NCBI GenBank assembly: GCA_964567755.1
Contig: CAZMNW010000025.1
Location: forward strand, 62,001-126,000
Direction: 5' to 3'
Origin: DASRJW01 sp964567755
GTDB taxonomy: Bacteria; Krumholzibacteriota; Krumholzibacteriia; G020349025
DNA length: 64,000 nt
Position 1 is the first letter of the stretch. Each line of letters begins with the position of its first letter. This document shows positions 52,188 through 60,838 of the stretch, one piece after another. The position numbers and the translations under genes were made by a program. The notes beneath the pieces were generated by a model that did not search any database, was not told where the DNA came from, and was given only the letters and a program-made list of their open reading frames with translations.

Positions 52188-53843
52188 ATGCCTCAGGCTC
52201 GGTGGTGTCGCATGCTTCGATTCGTCCTTGCCGTGCTGATCGGCGCCACCGTCGGGCTCGTCGGCATCGCCGTCTCACCCGGCGCCTCGCCCGCCAACTC
52301 GACGCTGGCCACCGGACAGCATCCGCCCGATCTGGAAGCACAGGTCGACCGCTGGTACTTGGATGCGATGGACGCCATCTATCGCGGCAGCCCGAGCGAA
52401 GCGACGCGGCTGGCGGATGCCATGGAGCAGGCCGTTCCCGAGGACCCGCGCCCGTACCTGCTGCGCGCGCGCATCCTGCGTCTCGATGTCCCCGATCAAA
52501 ACGCGGACCGTGAAGGCATCGCCGCCTCCATGGGGCCGAGCAAGGCCACACTGGAAAAAGCGATCGTCGCCGCCGATGCGATCTTGCAGCGCGACCCCGA
52601 ATCGCTTGCCGGTCATTTGTACCGGGGCTGGGCACTCATGTTCATGGCCCAGATCCATGCGCTCGGCGACGAGTACTGGAGTGCCGGTCGCAAGGCGGCC
52701 GCGGGGAAGGACGACCTGGATTTCGTTCTCGCGCGCGACCCCGGCAACGCCGACGCGCTGCTCGTGCAAGGCGTCTACCTGTACTTCGCCGACATCCTCC
52801 CCGGCATGGTGAAGTTCGCGCGCGTGTTCCTGCGCGTGCCCGGTGGGCATCGCGAGCGCGGCATGGAATACATCCAGGCGGCAACGATCCGTCACGGCTA
52901 CGCGCAGCTGGATGCCAAGGCGCTGCTTGGTGTCGTGCTCTTCGCCTTCGAAGGACGCATCGAGGATGCGACACGACAGTTCGACCGGGTGCTGGTCGAA
53001 TATCCGGGCAACACGCGGATCGTCGAGCCGCTGTCGGTAATGGCGCTGTATTCACCGCAGGCGCTGTCCGCGGCGATGGCACGCACGGGAGCCACGATCC
53101 AGAGGGCATCCAACAGCCCGGAGCAAACGGAGCGCAAAGTGGCGGCGCGCTTGCAGCTCTACCTCGGCCTGCAAGAAATCCTCGCGGGGCGGGTCGAATC
53201 CGCACGCCAGCGGCTCGATGCCTTGAGCCGCAATCTGCCGCGGGAACCCGACTGGCTCGAAGCCGACGTGATGCGGTTCCTCGTCGACCTGGACCGGATG
53301 CTCGCAGACGATGCGCAAGCGCGTGTTCGGCTCGCGTCACTGCCTGACAAGTCACCCTTGCGGCACAAACTGCTCCGCAGACTGCAAGGGTCGCCGGTGA
53401 GCGAGAGCGTGCGTTCCTCGCTCCTGGCCGTGCAGCCTGCCGCACAGGCTCTGTACGCGGGCGCACTCGACGAGGCCGAGGCCGCGCTCGCCGCCGTGCA
53501 CGAAGTCGAGGCGCCGTTCCTCGATTTCTATCGCGGCGAACTCGAACTGTTGCGCCAGCGCCCGGACGCCGCATTGCCGTACTTCGTGCTTCTCGCGAAT
53601 GCAAAGTCCGAGGACTGCTGGCACTGGTTCCGTTACTGCGCGCGCCTGCGCGTGGCGGAGATCCACGGTGCCCGCGGCGACCATGAAACAGCGGCACGCA
53701 CGCTGCAGAAGGCCATGGACGTACACGCGCCGCGCGATTTGCTGCGGCACGTGGCGCGCGCCCGCAAGCACTACTACGAAAACGGCGGCGGCGCGGCAGC
53801 GGGTGGAGTCGAACGCCACACCGTACTGCCCGCCCAGCGATAG
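52188..53843 (+). CDS. Exported/anchored TPR-like protein
   Basis: 551 residues, not assigned to a named gene. One N-terminal hydrophobic segment (about 10-28, FVLAVLIGATVGLVGIAV) acts as signal or anchor. The rest is helical with TPR-like repeats, resembling the TTC39/IML2 group: YLDAMDAIYRGSPSEATRLADAMEQAVPEDP, HLYRGWALMFMAQIHALGDEYWSAGRKAAAGKDDLD and LLGVVLFAFEGRIEDATRQFDRVLVEYPGN. ATG 52188 is used (AGGA 8 bases upstream); ATG 52212 is possible. The last 70 bases overlap the convergent membrane protein gene. Function unknown; scaffold likely. Confidence 0.72.
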   Translation: MPQARWCRMLRFVLAVLIGATVGLVGIAVSPGASPANSTLATGQHPPDLEAQVDRWYLDAMDAIYRGSPSEATRLADAMEQAVPEDPRPYLLRARILRLDVPDQNADREGIAASMGPSKATLEKAIVAADAILQRDPESLAGHLYRGWALMFMAQIHALGDEYWSAGRKAAAGKDDLDFVLARDPGNADALLVQGVYLYFADILPGMVKFARVFLRVPGGHRERGMEYIQAATIRHGYAQLDAKALLGVVLFAFEGRIEDATRQFDRVLVEYPGNTRIVEPLSVMALYSPQALSAAMARTGATIQRASNSPEQTERKVAARLQLYLGLQEILAGRVESARQRLDALSRNLPREPDWLEADVMRFLVDLDRMLADDAQARVRLASLPDKSPLRHKLLRRLQGSPVSESVRSSLLAVQPAAQALYAGALDEAEAALAAVHEVEAPFLDFYRGELELLRQRPDAALPYFVLLANAKSEDCWHWFRYCARLRVAEIHGARGDHETAARTLQKAMDVHAPRDLLRHVARARKHYYENGGGAAAGGVERHTVLPAQR

Positions 53844-55198
53844 ACGCGAAACGGCCCGCGGATGACGGCCGGCAACGCGTCGTCATTGGGAACGTAGGTC
53901 CGTGCAGAAGGCACGGGATCTCCGGGCAATACGATGACGAGATCTGGTTCCAACTTGAAAACGCGGCCATAGGCCGCGTCGACATCATCGGCATCATCGA
54001 GGGACAAGCGCCGCGCCGCGGCGACTCGCGGGCTCACGCGTCCCTGCACGTCCTCGACGCGCAGTCCGCTGTGGTAACCCAAGGCACCGACGCGCGCCGC
54101 GCCGACAATCGTCTCGTTGTCCGCGTGTGTCTCGAGCCAGCGGCCGATACGTTCGTAGGCAACGTCCACTTCGGGCGATGGCTTGCGCCCGCCGGTTGTC
54201 CAGCCGGGTTGCGCGAGCACGAGGAGCAGAGCCGCCACCACCGCGGGCCGCGTCCGGGTGCGCCGCCAAACCGCCTCGACCGCGAGCAGAGTTCCGAGTG
54301 GCAGCATCGGCCCGACGATGCGTTCGACATCGCCACCACGCGCTGGTGCCACCGAGAACAACGCCAAGGCCAGCAGCCCCCATGCGAGCCCAACGCGGCG
54401 CCCGAGCCAGAGCTTGCCGTGCAACCACTCCGACACCAGAATCGCCAGCGCCAACAGGAGCAGCGGCCGGCGCAGCAAGAGATCGAGGACCACGCTCGCG
54501 GCGCGGTACATGCTGCCGGCCGAAGGCGGCCAGGGTTCCCAGTACGCCGGGTGCTCGCCGAAATAGGCACCGCGCAGCGCCAAACAAACGACAGCCGCGA
54601 TGATCGCCGTTGCAAGCGGCAGCCACGCCAACGCCCGGCGCGGCTCGCGGAAACCAGCACCGATTGCAACCGGGATCGCCACCATCACCAGCTCGTGACG
54701 CACCACGCCGGCCGACGCCGCCCAGAGTGCCAAGGCAATGTCGGCCTGCAATTGGCCTTTGCCCAGGCGCAAAATGGGCACAAGCGCCACCAAGTACAGT
54801 GCAACGAGCGGCTCGCTCGCTCCCGATGTCGCATGCGACACATACAGACCGTCGAGCGCCACGAAGAGCGCGGCTCCCGCACCCACCAGCGGATCGCGCG
54901 GACCGGCGATCATGAGCAACAACGCCGCGGCTCCCAGCGCCAGTCCGAGAACTTGCACGGCCAATGGCGCTCGAGACGAGAACGACAGCAGTGTCAGGAT
55001 TCCCAACCACGCCGGACTATCGGAGAGATCGCGGCGTTCTCCCGGGTTGAAGGCCAAGCCTTCGCCAGCGCGGAGATTGCTGGCGACACGCAGCGCGGTG
55101 TATCCGGCATCGTCGGGCTGCAAGCCCGACTCCAGGCTCGCGTGTGCTGCGAGCCCGAGAAAGATCGCCATGGGGACCAAGCCGAGGAGCGTGCGCAC
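53774..55198 (-). CDS. Multi-pass membrane protein, GT-C-like
   Basis: 474 residues with roughly ten helices. After the first helix comes SGLQPDDAGYTALRVASNLRAGEGLAFNPGER, with an acidic pair and the GxGLxFNPG element seen in GT-C mannosyltransferase-like proteins (ArnT/DUF2029 style). A soluble C-terminal part (about 345-474) contains ERIGRWLETHADNETIVGAARVGALGYHSG, typical of these enzymes' periplasmic domain. I use GTG 55198, 17 bases after the propeller gene stop; ATG 55171 is the alternative. Likely transfers a sugar from a polyprenyl carrier. It overlaps the TPR gene by 70 bases tail to tail. Confidence 0.72.
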   Translation of the reverse strand: MRTLLGLVPMAIFLGLAAHASLESGLQPDDAGYTALRVASNLRAGEGLAFNPGERRDLSDSPAWLGILTLLSFSSRAPLAVQVLGLALGAAALLLMIAGPRDPLVGAGAALFVALDGLYVSHATSGASEPLVALYLVALVPILRLGKGQLQADIALALWAASAGVVRHELVMVAIPVAIGAGFREPRRALAWLPLATAIIAAVVCLALRGAYFGEHPAYWEPWPPSAGSMYRAASVVLDLLLRRPLLLLALAILVSEWLHGKLWLGRRVGLAWGLLALALFSVAPARGGDVERIVGPMLPLGTLLAVEAVWRRTRTRPAVVAALLLVLAQPGWTTGGRKPSPEVDVAYERIGRWLETHADNETIVGAARVGALGYHSGLRVEDVQGRVSPRVAAARRLSLDDADDVDAAYGRVFKLEPDLVIVLPGDPVPSARTYVPNDDALPAVIRGPFRVYRWAGSTVWRSTPPAAAPPPFS

Positions 55199-55215
55199 GC
55201 GAACTCGTTTCGCCT

Positions 55216-57183
55216 TCAGAGCAGGGAAACCAGCCCGCCGTTCGTTCCGACCCACACGCGGTCTGCGTGGGACAACAGGCTGGTGACGTGGGCGTGTGGA
55301 AGGCCGTCCATCGGGCCAAGCCTCCTGCCCCTGAGCTCGAGAGTGAGGTCGGAATCCGCTTCGAGATCGGCGCGTGATGCAGTCCAGATCCCAGCCTGCG
55401 AGCCAACGTGCACGCGCCCCGCGTGAATCAGCAGCGCGGTGACATGATCTTCCGCTTCGGCGGTCCAGTGATAGGTGTCGAGTTTCCCTTCGCGCCAGCA
55501 CACCAGACCGTGATCGGTACCGATCCAGAGCCTCTCGGGCCCATCCCATGCCATGCAATTCGCACGCCCCACGGGGAGTGGCAAGCGTTCCGGCACCATA
55601 TCGGGCGAGCGCCAGAGGCAATAGCTGGCCCCCGGGCGGGCGAAGAGCGCGAGCCCCGCGTCACTTGCCGCCCCGACGACGAATGCCTGAGTTTCGGGAG
55701 GAACCGCAACTGTGTTCCAGGCACCCCGAACGTGCACGTGCAGGCCGGCGCTCCCGAGTGCCACCAGCATCCCCTGCCACGTCGTCAAGTGGTGCACCGT
55801 GCGACCCGGAAACGCCACTTCGCGCGACCAGAGTCCGCGTGCATCGCTCGCGAACAATCCATGACGTGTTGCGCACCAGAGCCTGCCGTCTTCTGGGTCG
55901 TGGGCCAATGCATGCACTTCGGGCGTGCGCCGCTGCCGCACCACGGCCGTGCTCTCCCAGCGTGTGCCGTCGTAGAAGAGAATCCGACCCGAATCGCCGC
56001 CGCATGCGATTCCCCGCGGTGTCGAAACGAGACACGTGATGCGCTGCGAGTCGGGTTCCATGTCGAGACTGCGCCAGCGTGGTTCGGGCACGCATCGCCA
56101 CGGCTGGGTGAAAGTCACGAGACGCGGCGCCGCGACGTCCACATCGGCGCGCCGCCGCCAGCGCGACACACTGGCACGCCACCCTGCGGTCGGCGGGGGC
56201 AACACCGGCTGCGGCGACGTTGCAATCGCGCCCGCGACAAACTTCCCCAATCCCCCATGCAGGACACACCACAGTTCACCGCGGAGACTCGCCAGATGCC
56301 GCACCGGGGTCTCGTCGAGGAACTCCGCCTCCACTTCTCCATGCGCTGCGCTCGCGAGCGCCGCCAGCGGCGCGCGGTACACGCCGGCAGCGGCGCCGAT
56401 GAAGAGTTCGTCGCCGTGAACGCAGAGACAGTACACACGCCCCTGCTCGGGGCCCGGGAGATCACCGAGGGTAATGCGTCCCCAGGAATGCAGCGTCTCG
56501 GGGTGATCGACGAGATCGCGGCGGAGTGCTACGTGCACCATCCCGTGCACGCCGACGAGAACGTGGTTTTCGGTGCATGCCACTGCAGTGACGTAACGCG
56601 AGGTCAGTCCTTCCTGTTCGCTCCACTGGTAGAGCGATGGCTCCTCGCCGGCGCCCGTGGCAAGAAGCAGGACGCCATTGTTGTTGGAGATCATCAGCAA
56701 TCGCAAACGGTGCGAAGTCGAATCGAGATCGAGAAATCGCTGCAGGCGAGCCTGCTTCACCGGCAGCTCGATCAGCTCGAATCCACGACTGCCCTCGCGG
56801 TACAGCCTGCCGCCGCCAGTCGCTGCAACCATACGGCCGGCGACGAAACCGACACCATTCAGGTAAGCGCCGGTGCCGCGTGGATGCGCGAGCGCCCGCC
56901 GCCATTGCGGCCGCTCCCGACCGGCGGGCATAGCCAAAAGGTGCGGACCGATGTCGTCGGTCCATGCAATGCCGTTGGGTGTGGCCAGAGCGACACGCTC
57001 GCCGAATTGTTCCACGTGCAGCACCGGCAGCGCCGGGATGCCATCGTGAGTGGTCCACTTGCTGCAACGGCCCGTGGCGGCATCGAGCCAAGTCAGGCCA
57101 CCCTGATGCGCGATCCAGAGACCGTGGGGTGTGGAGCAAAGGGATTGAATACCCGCGGAGTGGGTAAAGACGCGCTCGATCAT
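55216..57183 (-). CDS. Two-component-regulator-type beta-propeller protein without signal peptide
   Basis: 655 residues. Repeats of the reporter-propeller kind are seen throughout: TPHGLWIAHQGGLTWLDAATG at the start, HGDELFIGAAAGVYR, PEDGRLWCATRHGLFASDARGLW, PERLWIGTDHGLVCWREGKLDTY, and VWVGTNGGLVSLL at the very end. About 12-14 blades could form two propellers. Proteins with such repeats are usually periplasmic sensor parts of hybrid kinases, but here no signal peptide, membrane helix or kinase is present. ATG 57183 has AGGA 8 bases upstream. It is probably co-transcribed with the membrane protein downstream and is divergent from the transketolase. Confidence 0.75.
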   Translation of the reverse strand: MIERVFTHSAGIQSLCSTPHGLWIAHQGGLTWLDAATGRCSKWTTHDGIPALPVLHVEQFGERVALATPNGIAWTDDIGPHLLAMPAGRERPQWRRALAHPRGTGAYLNGVGFVAGRMVAATGGGRLYREGSRGFELIELPVKQARLQRFLDLDSTSHRLRLLMISNNNGVLLLATGAGEEPSLYQWSEQEGLTSRYVTAVACTENHVLVGVHGMVHVALRRDLVDHPETLHSWGRITLGDLPGPEQGRVYCLCVHGDELFIGAAAGVYRAPLAALASAAHGEVEAEFLDETPVRHLASLRGELWCVLHGGLGKFVAGAIATSPQPVLPPPTAGWRASVSRWRRRADVDVAAPRLVTFTQPWRCVPEPRWRSLDMEPDSQRITCLVSTPRGIACGGDSGRILFYDGTRWESTAVVRQRRTPEVHALAHDPEDGRLWCATRHGLFASDARGLWSREVAFPGRTVHHLTTWQGMLVALGSAGLHVHVRGAWNTVAVPPETQAFVVGAASDAGLALFARPGASYCLWRSPDMVPERLPLPVGRANCMAWDGPERLWIGTDHGLVCWREGKLDTYHWTAEAEDHVTALLIHAGRVHVGSQAGIWTASRADLEADSDLTLELRGRRLGPMDGLPHAHVTSLLSHADRVWVGTNGGLVSLL

Positions 57184-57399
57184 GTGCGAATCCTGGCGCC
57201 ATCCTCTTCGCCGCGGCCCGTCGGATGCGGCCTGACCAATCGATCCTTCGATCGCTCCTCTGGAGCGCCGCAGTGTAGCAGCGCTGCAACCGATCTCGCA
57301 AGGCGGACGGGCAAAGCTTTTGACCGTGGCACCGCGATTTGGCATCATCATCCCGCGCGACGGGAAGGCACCTGCCGCGCCCAGCGGAAAGGAGCCCCC

Positions 57400-59769
57400 G
57401 TGGGGCCTTCGGTGACCTCCTCTTCCCGTGTCGACACGCTCTACCGCGAGCAGCAACCACAGTTCCCGCATTGGGAGAAGATCAAAGACGTCGTCGACCA
57501 ATGCATCGACATGATGCTCAACTATCGGCAGAGCGGCCACCCCGGCGGCTCGCGCTCGAAGGTGCACGCCATGCTGGTGTTGCTCCTGAGCGGTGCGATG
57601 CGCTGGGACTTGCGGCATCCCGAGAAACGGTTCGGCGATCGTTTCGTCCTCGTGGCCGGACACTGCACGCCATTGCTCTACGCCGTGCTCGCCGTTCTCA
57701 ACGAATCGTTGCGCGTCCTGCATCGAGACACCGGCGACGAACGCTATCGCATCCCCGGCGGCGACAAGCATGCGTTGCATTGGGAGGACTTGCTGCAATT
57801 CCGTCGCCATGGAGGCCTGCCCGGTCACGCCGAGATGGAGGGCAAGACGTTGTTCGTGAAGGCGAACACTGGGCCCTCGGGGCATGGCTCACCACCGGCG
57901 GCGGGAATCGCCATGGCGCTCAAGCGCGCCGGCGCCACCGGCGTGCGCGTCTTCGCCGTCGAAGGCGAAGGGGGACTGACGGCGGGAGCCGCGCACGAAA
58001 CGCGCAATTCCGCTTGGGGCCTGGGGCTCGACAATCTGGTGTATTGCGTCGACTGGAACGATTTCGGTATCGACGAGCGCGCGGCGAGCTCGGTCGTGCA
58101 CGGATCGCCCGCGGACTGGTTTGGTGCCAGCGGCTGGCGCGTCATCGGCGTCGAAAAGGGCATGGAGTGGCCCGAGCTCACGCGCGGCCTGCTCGAGACC
58201 GTGCACGGCGACAACCCCGGCAGCGTGCCCAGCGTCTGCTACTTCCGTACGCGCAAGGGGCGAGGCTACGGCGTCTTCGATGCCAAGTCGCACGGCACGC
58301 CGCACAAACCCAACAGCGACTTGTACTGGAAAGGCCGGGAAGAATTCGCCGCCAAGTACGGCGTCGAGTTCGCTGGCCGCGGAAAGCCGGTGCCGGATGG
58401 CGCCGATGCGTGGCGCAAGCAAGTCGTGCACAATTTCGAAGTGGTCATGCGCGTCCTGCAGGAAGATCGCGACTGCGTGCGCTACCTCGCCGACCGTCTC
58501 GTCGAGCTCGGCGATTCGGTCCCCGCGCACATCCCGAGCTTCCGTTTCACCCGCAGCGGCAACCCGGCCACCGACCCCGAGCTCACCGACTACGAGCACT
58601 ACCCGCAAGAAATGTACGAGAAGCCAGGTGCCAAGGCGCCCAATCGCGCCGCTCTCGCCAAGTGGGGCGCTTGGGTCAATACGTGGTCGCGCGCCAAGTA
58701 CGCTCGTCCGCTGTTTCTGGCCATGTCGGCCGATCTCGCCGATTCCACCAACATCGCCGGCTTCGCCAAGGGCCTGGGTGACTTCGCCGGCTGGGGCTGG
58801 TACGAGCGCGACAAGAATCCAGAAGGCGTGTTGCTGCCGCAAGAAATCACCGAGTTCGCCAACGCGGGCATCACGTGTGGGATCGCATCGACAAATCTAT
58901 CCGAGCGACCCTTCGACGAGTGGCAAGGCTTCATGTGCGCCTGCTCCACCTACGGCTCGTTCCTGTACCTCAAGTATGGCCCCATGCGGTTGTTCAGCCA
59001 GTTGGCACAAGACTGCCAGATCCAGACCGGCAAGGTGCTCTGGGTTGCGGGCCACTCCGGGCCCGAGACCGCCGAGGATTCGCGCACGCATTTCGGCATC
59101 TACGAACCCTACGTGAGCCAGCTGTTCCCGGACGCGCACGTCGTCGACCTGCATCCGTGGGAGCACAACGAGGTCCCGGTGGTCATCGCCGCCGGCCTGC
59201 GACATGGGGCTTCCATCTTGGCGCTGCATCTCACGCGTCCGGCGATCGAGATTCCCGATCGCGCCGCGCTCGGAATGCCGTCGCATTTCGCCGCGGCCCG
59301 CGGCGCCTACGTGCTGCGCGACTACGACCCCGCCAGGCCCAAACGCGGCGTCGTCATCGTGAGCGGCACGTCGACCACCGCCAACATGGTGACGATCCTC
59401 CCCGATCTCGCGCGCGAGGGTCTGAACGTCAAGGTGGTGGCCGCGATCTCGCCACAGCTGTTCGCGTCCGAATCGAAGCGCTACCAGGAGAGCGTTCTCT
59501 CGCCAGGCGAATGGATGGATTCGATGGTGATCGCCAATCGCGGCCGGCGCACGCTCACCGATTGGATTCCGCACCGCATCGCCGGCGAATACGCACTCAC
59601 CCCGGACTGGGACGACCGCTGGCGCACCGGGGGGTCCGTGGAAGAGATCATCGAGGAAGCACATCTGTCGCCGCGGTGGATGTTGCAGGGCATCGAGCGC
59701 TTCGTTGCGGAGCGCGACACGCGTTTGCGGCGGTTGCGCGAGGCCGTCGAGGCCGCCGAACGCGCCTGA
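57400..59769 (+). CDS. Transketolase-family TPP enzyme (large form)
   Basis: 789 residues, compared with about 620-670 for standard transketolase. The N-terminal domain has the conserved opening (CIDMMLNYRQSGHPGGSRS), histidines in AGHCTPLLYA and GPSGHGSPPAAG, and the TPP site EGEGGLTAG...CVDWNDFGID, where Glu-Gly-Glu replaces the usual GDG. The middle domain carries LFLAMSADLADSTN and YGSFLYLKYGPMRLFSQ, and the C-terminal domain VVIVSGTSTTANM. Transfer of two-carbon units in the pentose phosphate pathway is likely, but it may be a distinct substrate class. GTG 57400 has AAAGGAG 5 bases upstream; the frame continues upstream but has no start signal there. Confidence 0.85.
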   Translation: MGPSVTSSSRVDTLYREQQPQFPHWEKIKDVVDQCIDMMLNYRQSGHPGGSRSKVHAMLVLLLSGAMRWDLRHPEKRFGDRFVLVAGHCTPLLYAVLAVLNESLRVLHRDTGDERYRIPGGDKHALHWEDLLQFRRHGGLPGHAEMEGKTLFVKANTGPSGHGSPPAAGIAMALKRAGATGVRVFAVEGEGGLTAGAAHETRNSAWGLGLDNLVYCVDWNDFGIDERAASSVVHGSPADWFGASGWRVIGVEKGMEWPELTRGLLETVHGDNPGSVPSVCYFRTRKGRGYGVFDAKSHGTPHKPNSDLYWKGREEFAAKYGVEFAGRGKPVPDGADAWRKQVVHNFEVVMRVLQEDRDCVRYLADRLVELGDSVPAHIPSFRFTRSGNPATDPELTDYEHYPQEMYEKPGAKAPNRAALAKWGAWVNTWSRAKYARPLFLAMSADLADSTNIAGFAKGLGDFAGWGWYERDKNPEGVLLPQEITEFANAGITCGIASTNLSERPFDEWQGFMCACSTYGSFLYLKYGPMRLFSQLAQDCQIQTGKVLWVAGHSGPETAEDSRTHFGIYEPYVSQLFPDAHVVDLHPWEHNEVPVVIAAGLRHGASILALHLTRPAIEIPDRAALGMPSHFAAARGAYVLRDYDPARPKRGVVIVSGTSTTANMVTILPDLAREGLNVKVVAAISPQLFASESKRYQESVLSPGEWMDSMVIANRGRRTLTDWIPHRIAGEYALTPDWDDRWRTGGSVEEIIEEAHLSPRWMLQGIERFVAERDTRLRRLREAVEAAERA

Positions 59770-59810
59770 GCACGTGTCGGTGCCGCGAGTAGCACGCCTC
59801 GCGCAGGCGC

Positions 59811-60758
59811 TCAGCTTTGCTCGACGCGCCGCCGGGCCGCGAGGATCTCAGCCGGCAGGCCGAACTGCACGTCTTCGTGGATGACCTCGGTTTCGTCCAC
59901 TTGCGCTCCCTGAGCCGTAAGCCAGGCGAGAACATCCTGAACCAGGTGCTCGGGCGCGGACGCTCCGGCGGTGACGCCAACGTGCTCGACGCCCGCGAGC
60001 CATCCGGTCTCGATCTCCTGCACCGAATCCACTAGATAAGCGCGGGCGCCGTACTCCTCGGCCACCTCGCAGAGCCGCTTCGAGTTCGAGCTGGACTCCG
60101 AACCCAGGACCAAGACGACTCGCGCGCCAGCAGCGACGAGGGCCTTCACCGCTTCCTGGCGATTCTGCGTCGCATAGCAGATGTCGTCCTTGGGCGGGCC
60201 GATGAGATGCGGGAAGCGCGCTTGCAGCGCGCCAACGACCTCGCGCGTTTCGTCGATGCTGAGCGTCGTTTGGGTCAGATACACGAGCTTGGCCGTGTCC
60301 GGCAGCGCCAGATGTTGCACTTCCTCGACGCTGCCCACCAAGTGGATGCGTCCAGGCGCCTCCCCCATCGTGCCCAGCACTTCGTCATGACCGGCATGGC
60401 CGATCAGCAGTACGTCGTAGCCTTGTTTGACGAAACGCCGCACCTCGAGATGCACTTTGGTCACCAGCGGGCAGGTGGCATCGATGACCTGAAGCCGCCG
60501 GCGCGTGGCCTTCTCGCGCACCGCAGGCGACACACCATGCGCGCTGAACACGACGACGCAACCTTCCGGCACCTCGTCGAGTGAATCGACGAAGAGCACG
60601 CCGCGGGCGCGGAATCCATCCACGACCGCGCGATTGTGCACGATCTCTCGACGCACGTAGAGCGGCGGCGGGAAGACTTCCAGTGCCAGATTCACGATGT
60701 CGATGGCGCGTTCCACGCCGGCACAAAAGCCACGGGGACGCACTGCGGTCGCACGCAC
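59811..60758 (-). CDS. ispH: 4-hydroxy-3-methylbut-2-enyl diphosphate reductase
   Basis: 315 residues, complete. It is the last step of the MEP isoprenoid pathway, giving IPP and DMAPP. The three Fe-S cysteines are Cys12 (GFCAGV), Cys96 (ATCPLV) and Cys194 (DDICYATQ). Also present are the catalytic Glu in GHDEVLGTMGE, VYLTQTTLS, and the substrate-binding SSNSKRL. The start GTG 60758 has a strong GAGGAGGAGG 5 bases upstream. It would supply polyprenyl carriers for the glycosyltransferases of the window. Confidence 0.97.
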   Translation of the reverse strand: MRATAVRPRGFCAGVERAIDIVNLALEVFPPPLYVRREIVHNRAVVDGFRARGVLFVDSLDEVPEGCVVVFSAHGVSPAVREKATRRRLQVIDATCPLVTKVHLEVRRFVKQGYDVLLIGHAGHDEVLGTMGEAPGRIHLVGSVEEVQHLALPDTAKLVYLTQTTLSIDETREVVGALQARFPHLIGPPKDDICYATQNRQEAVKALVAAGARVVLVLGSESSSNSKRLCEVAEEYGARAYLVDSVQEIETGWLAGVEHVGVTAGASAPEHLVQDVLAWLTAQGAQVDETEVIHEDVQFGLPAEILAARRRVEQS

Positions 60759-60838
60759 TCGAACCTCCTCCTCGTCCGCCTCAGGGCGCGAAGTTCCACG
60801 TCAGATGTCGGCGCCAAAACCTCACGCCGCGGTCACCG

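Noticed and set aside
55408..57399. In-frame extension upstream of the transketolase
   Set aside because: It lies antisense to the propeller gene and has no domain; GTG 57400 has a strong ribosome site.
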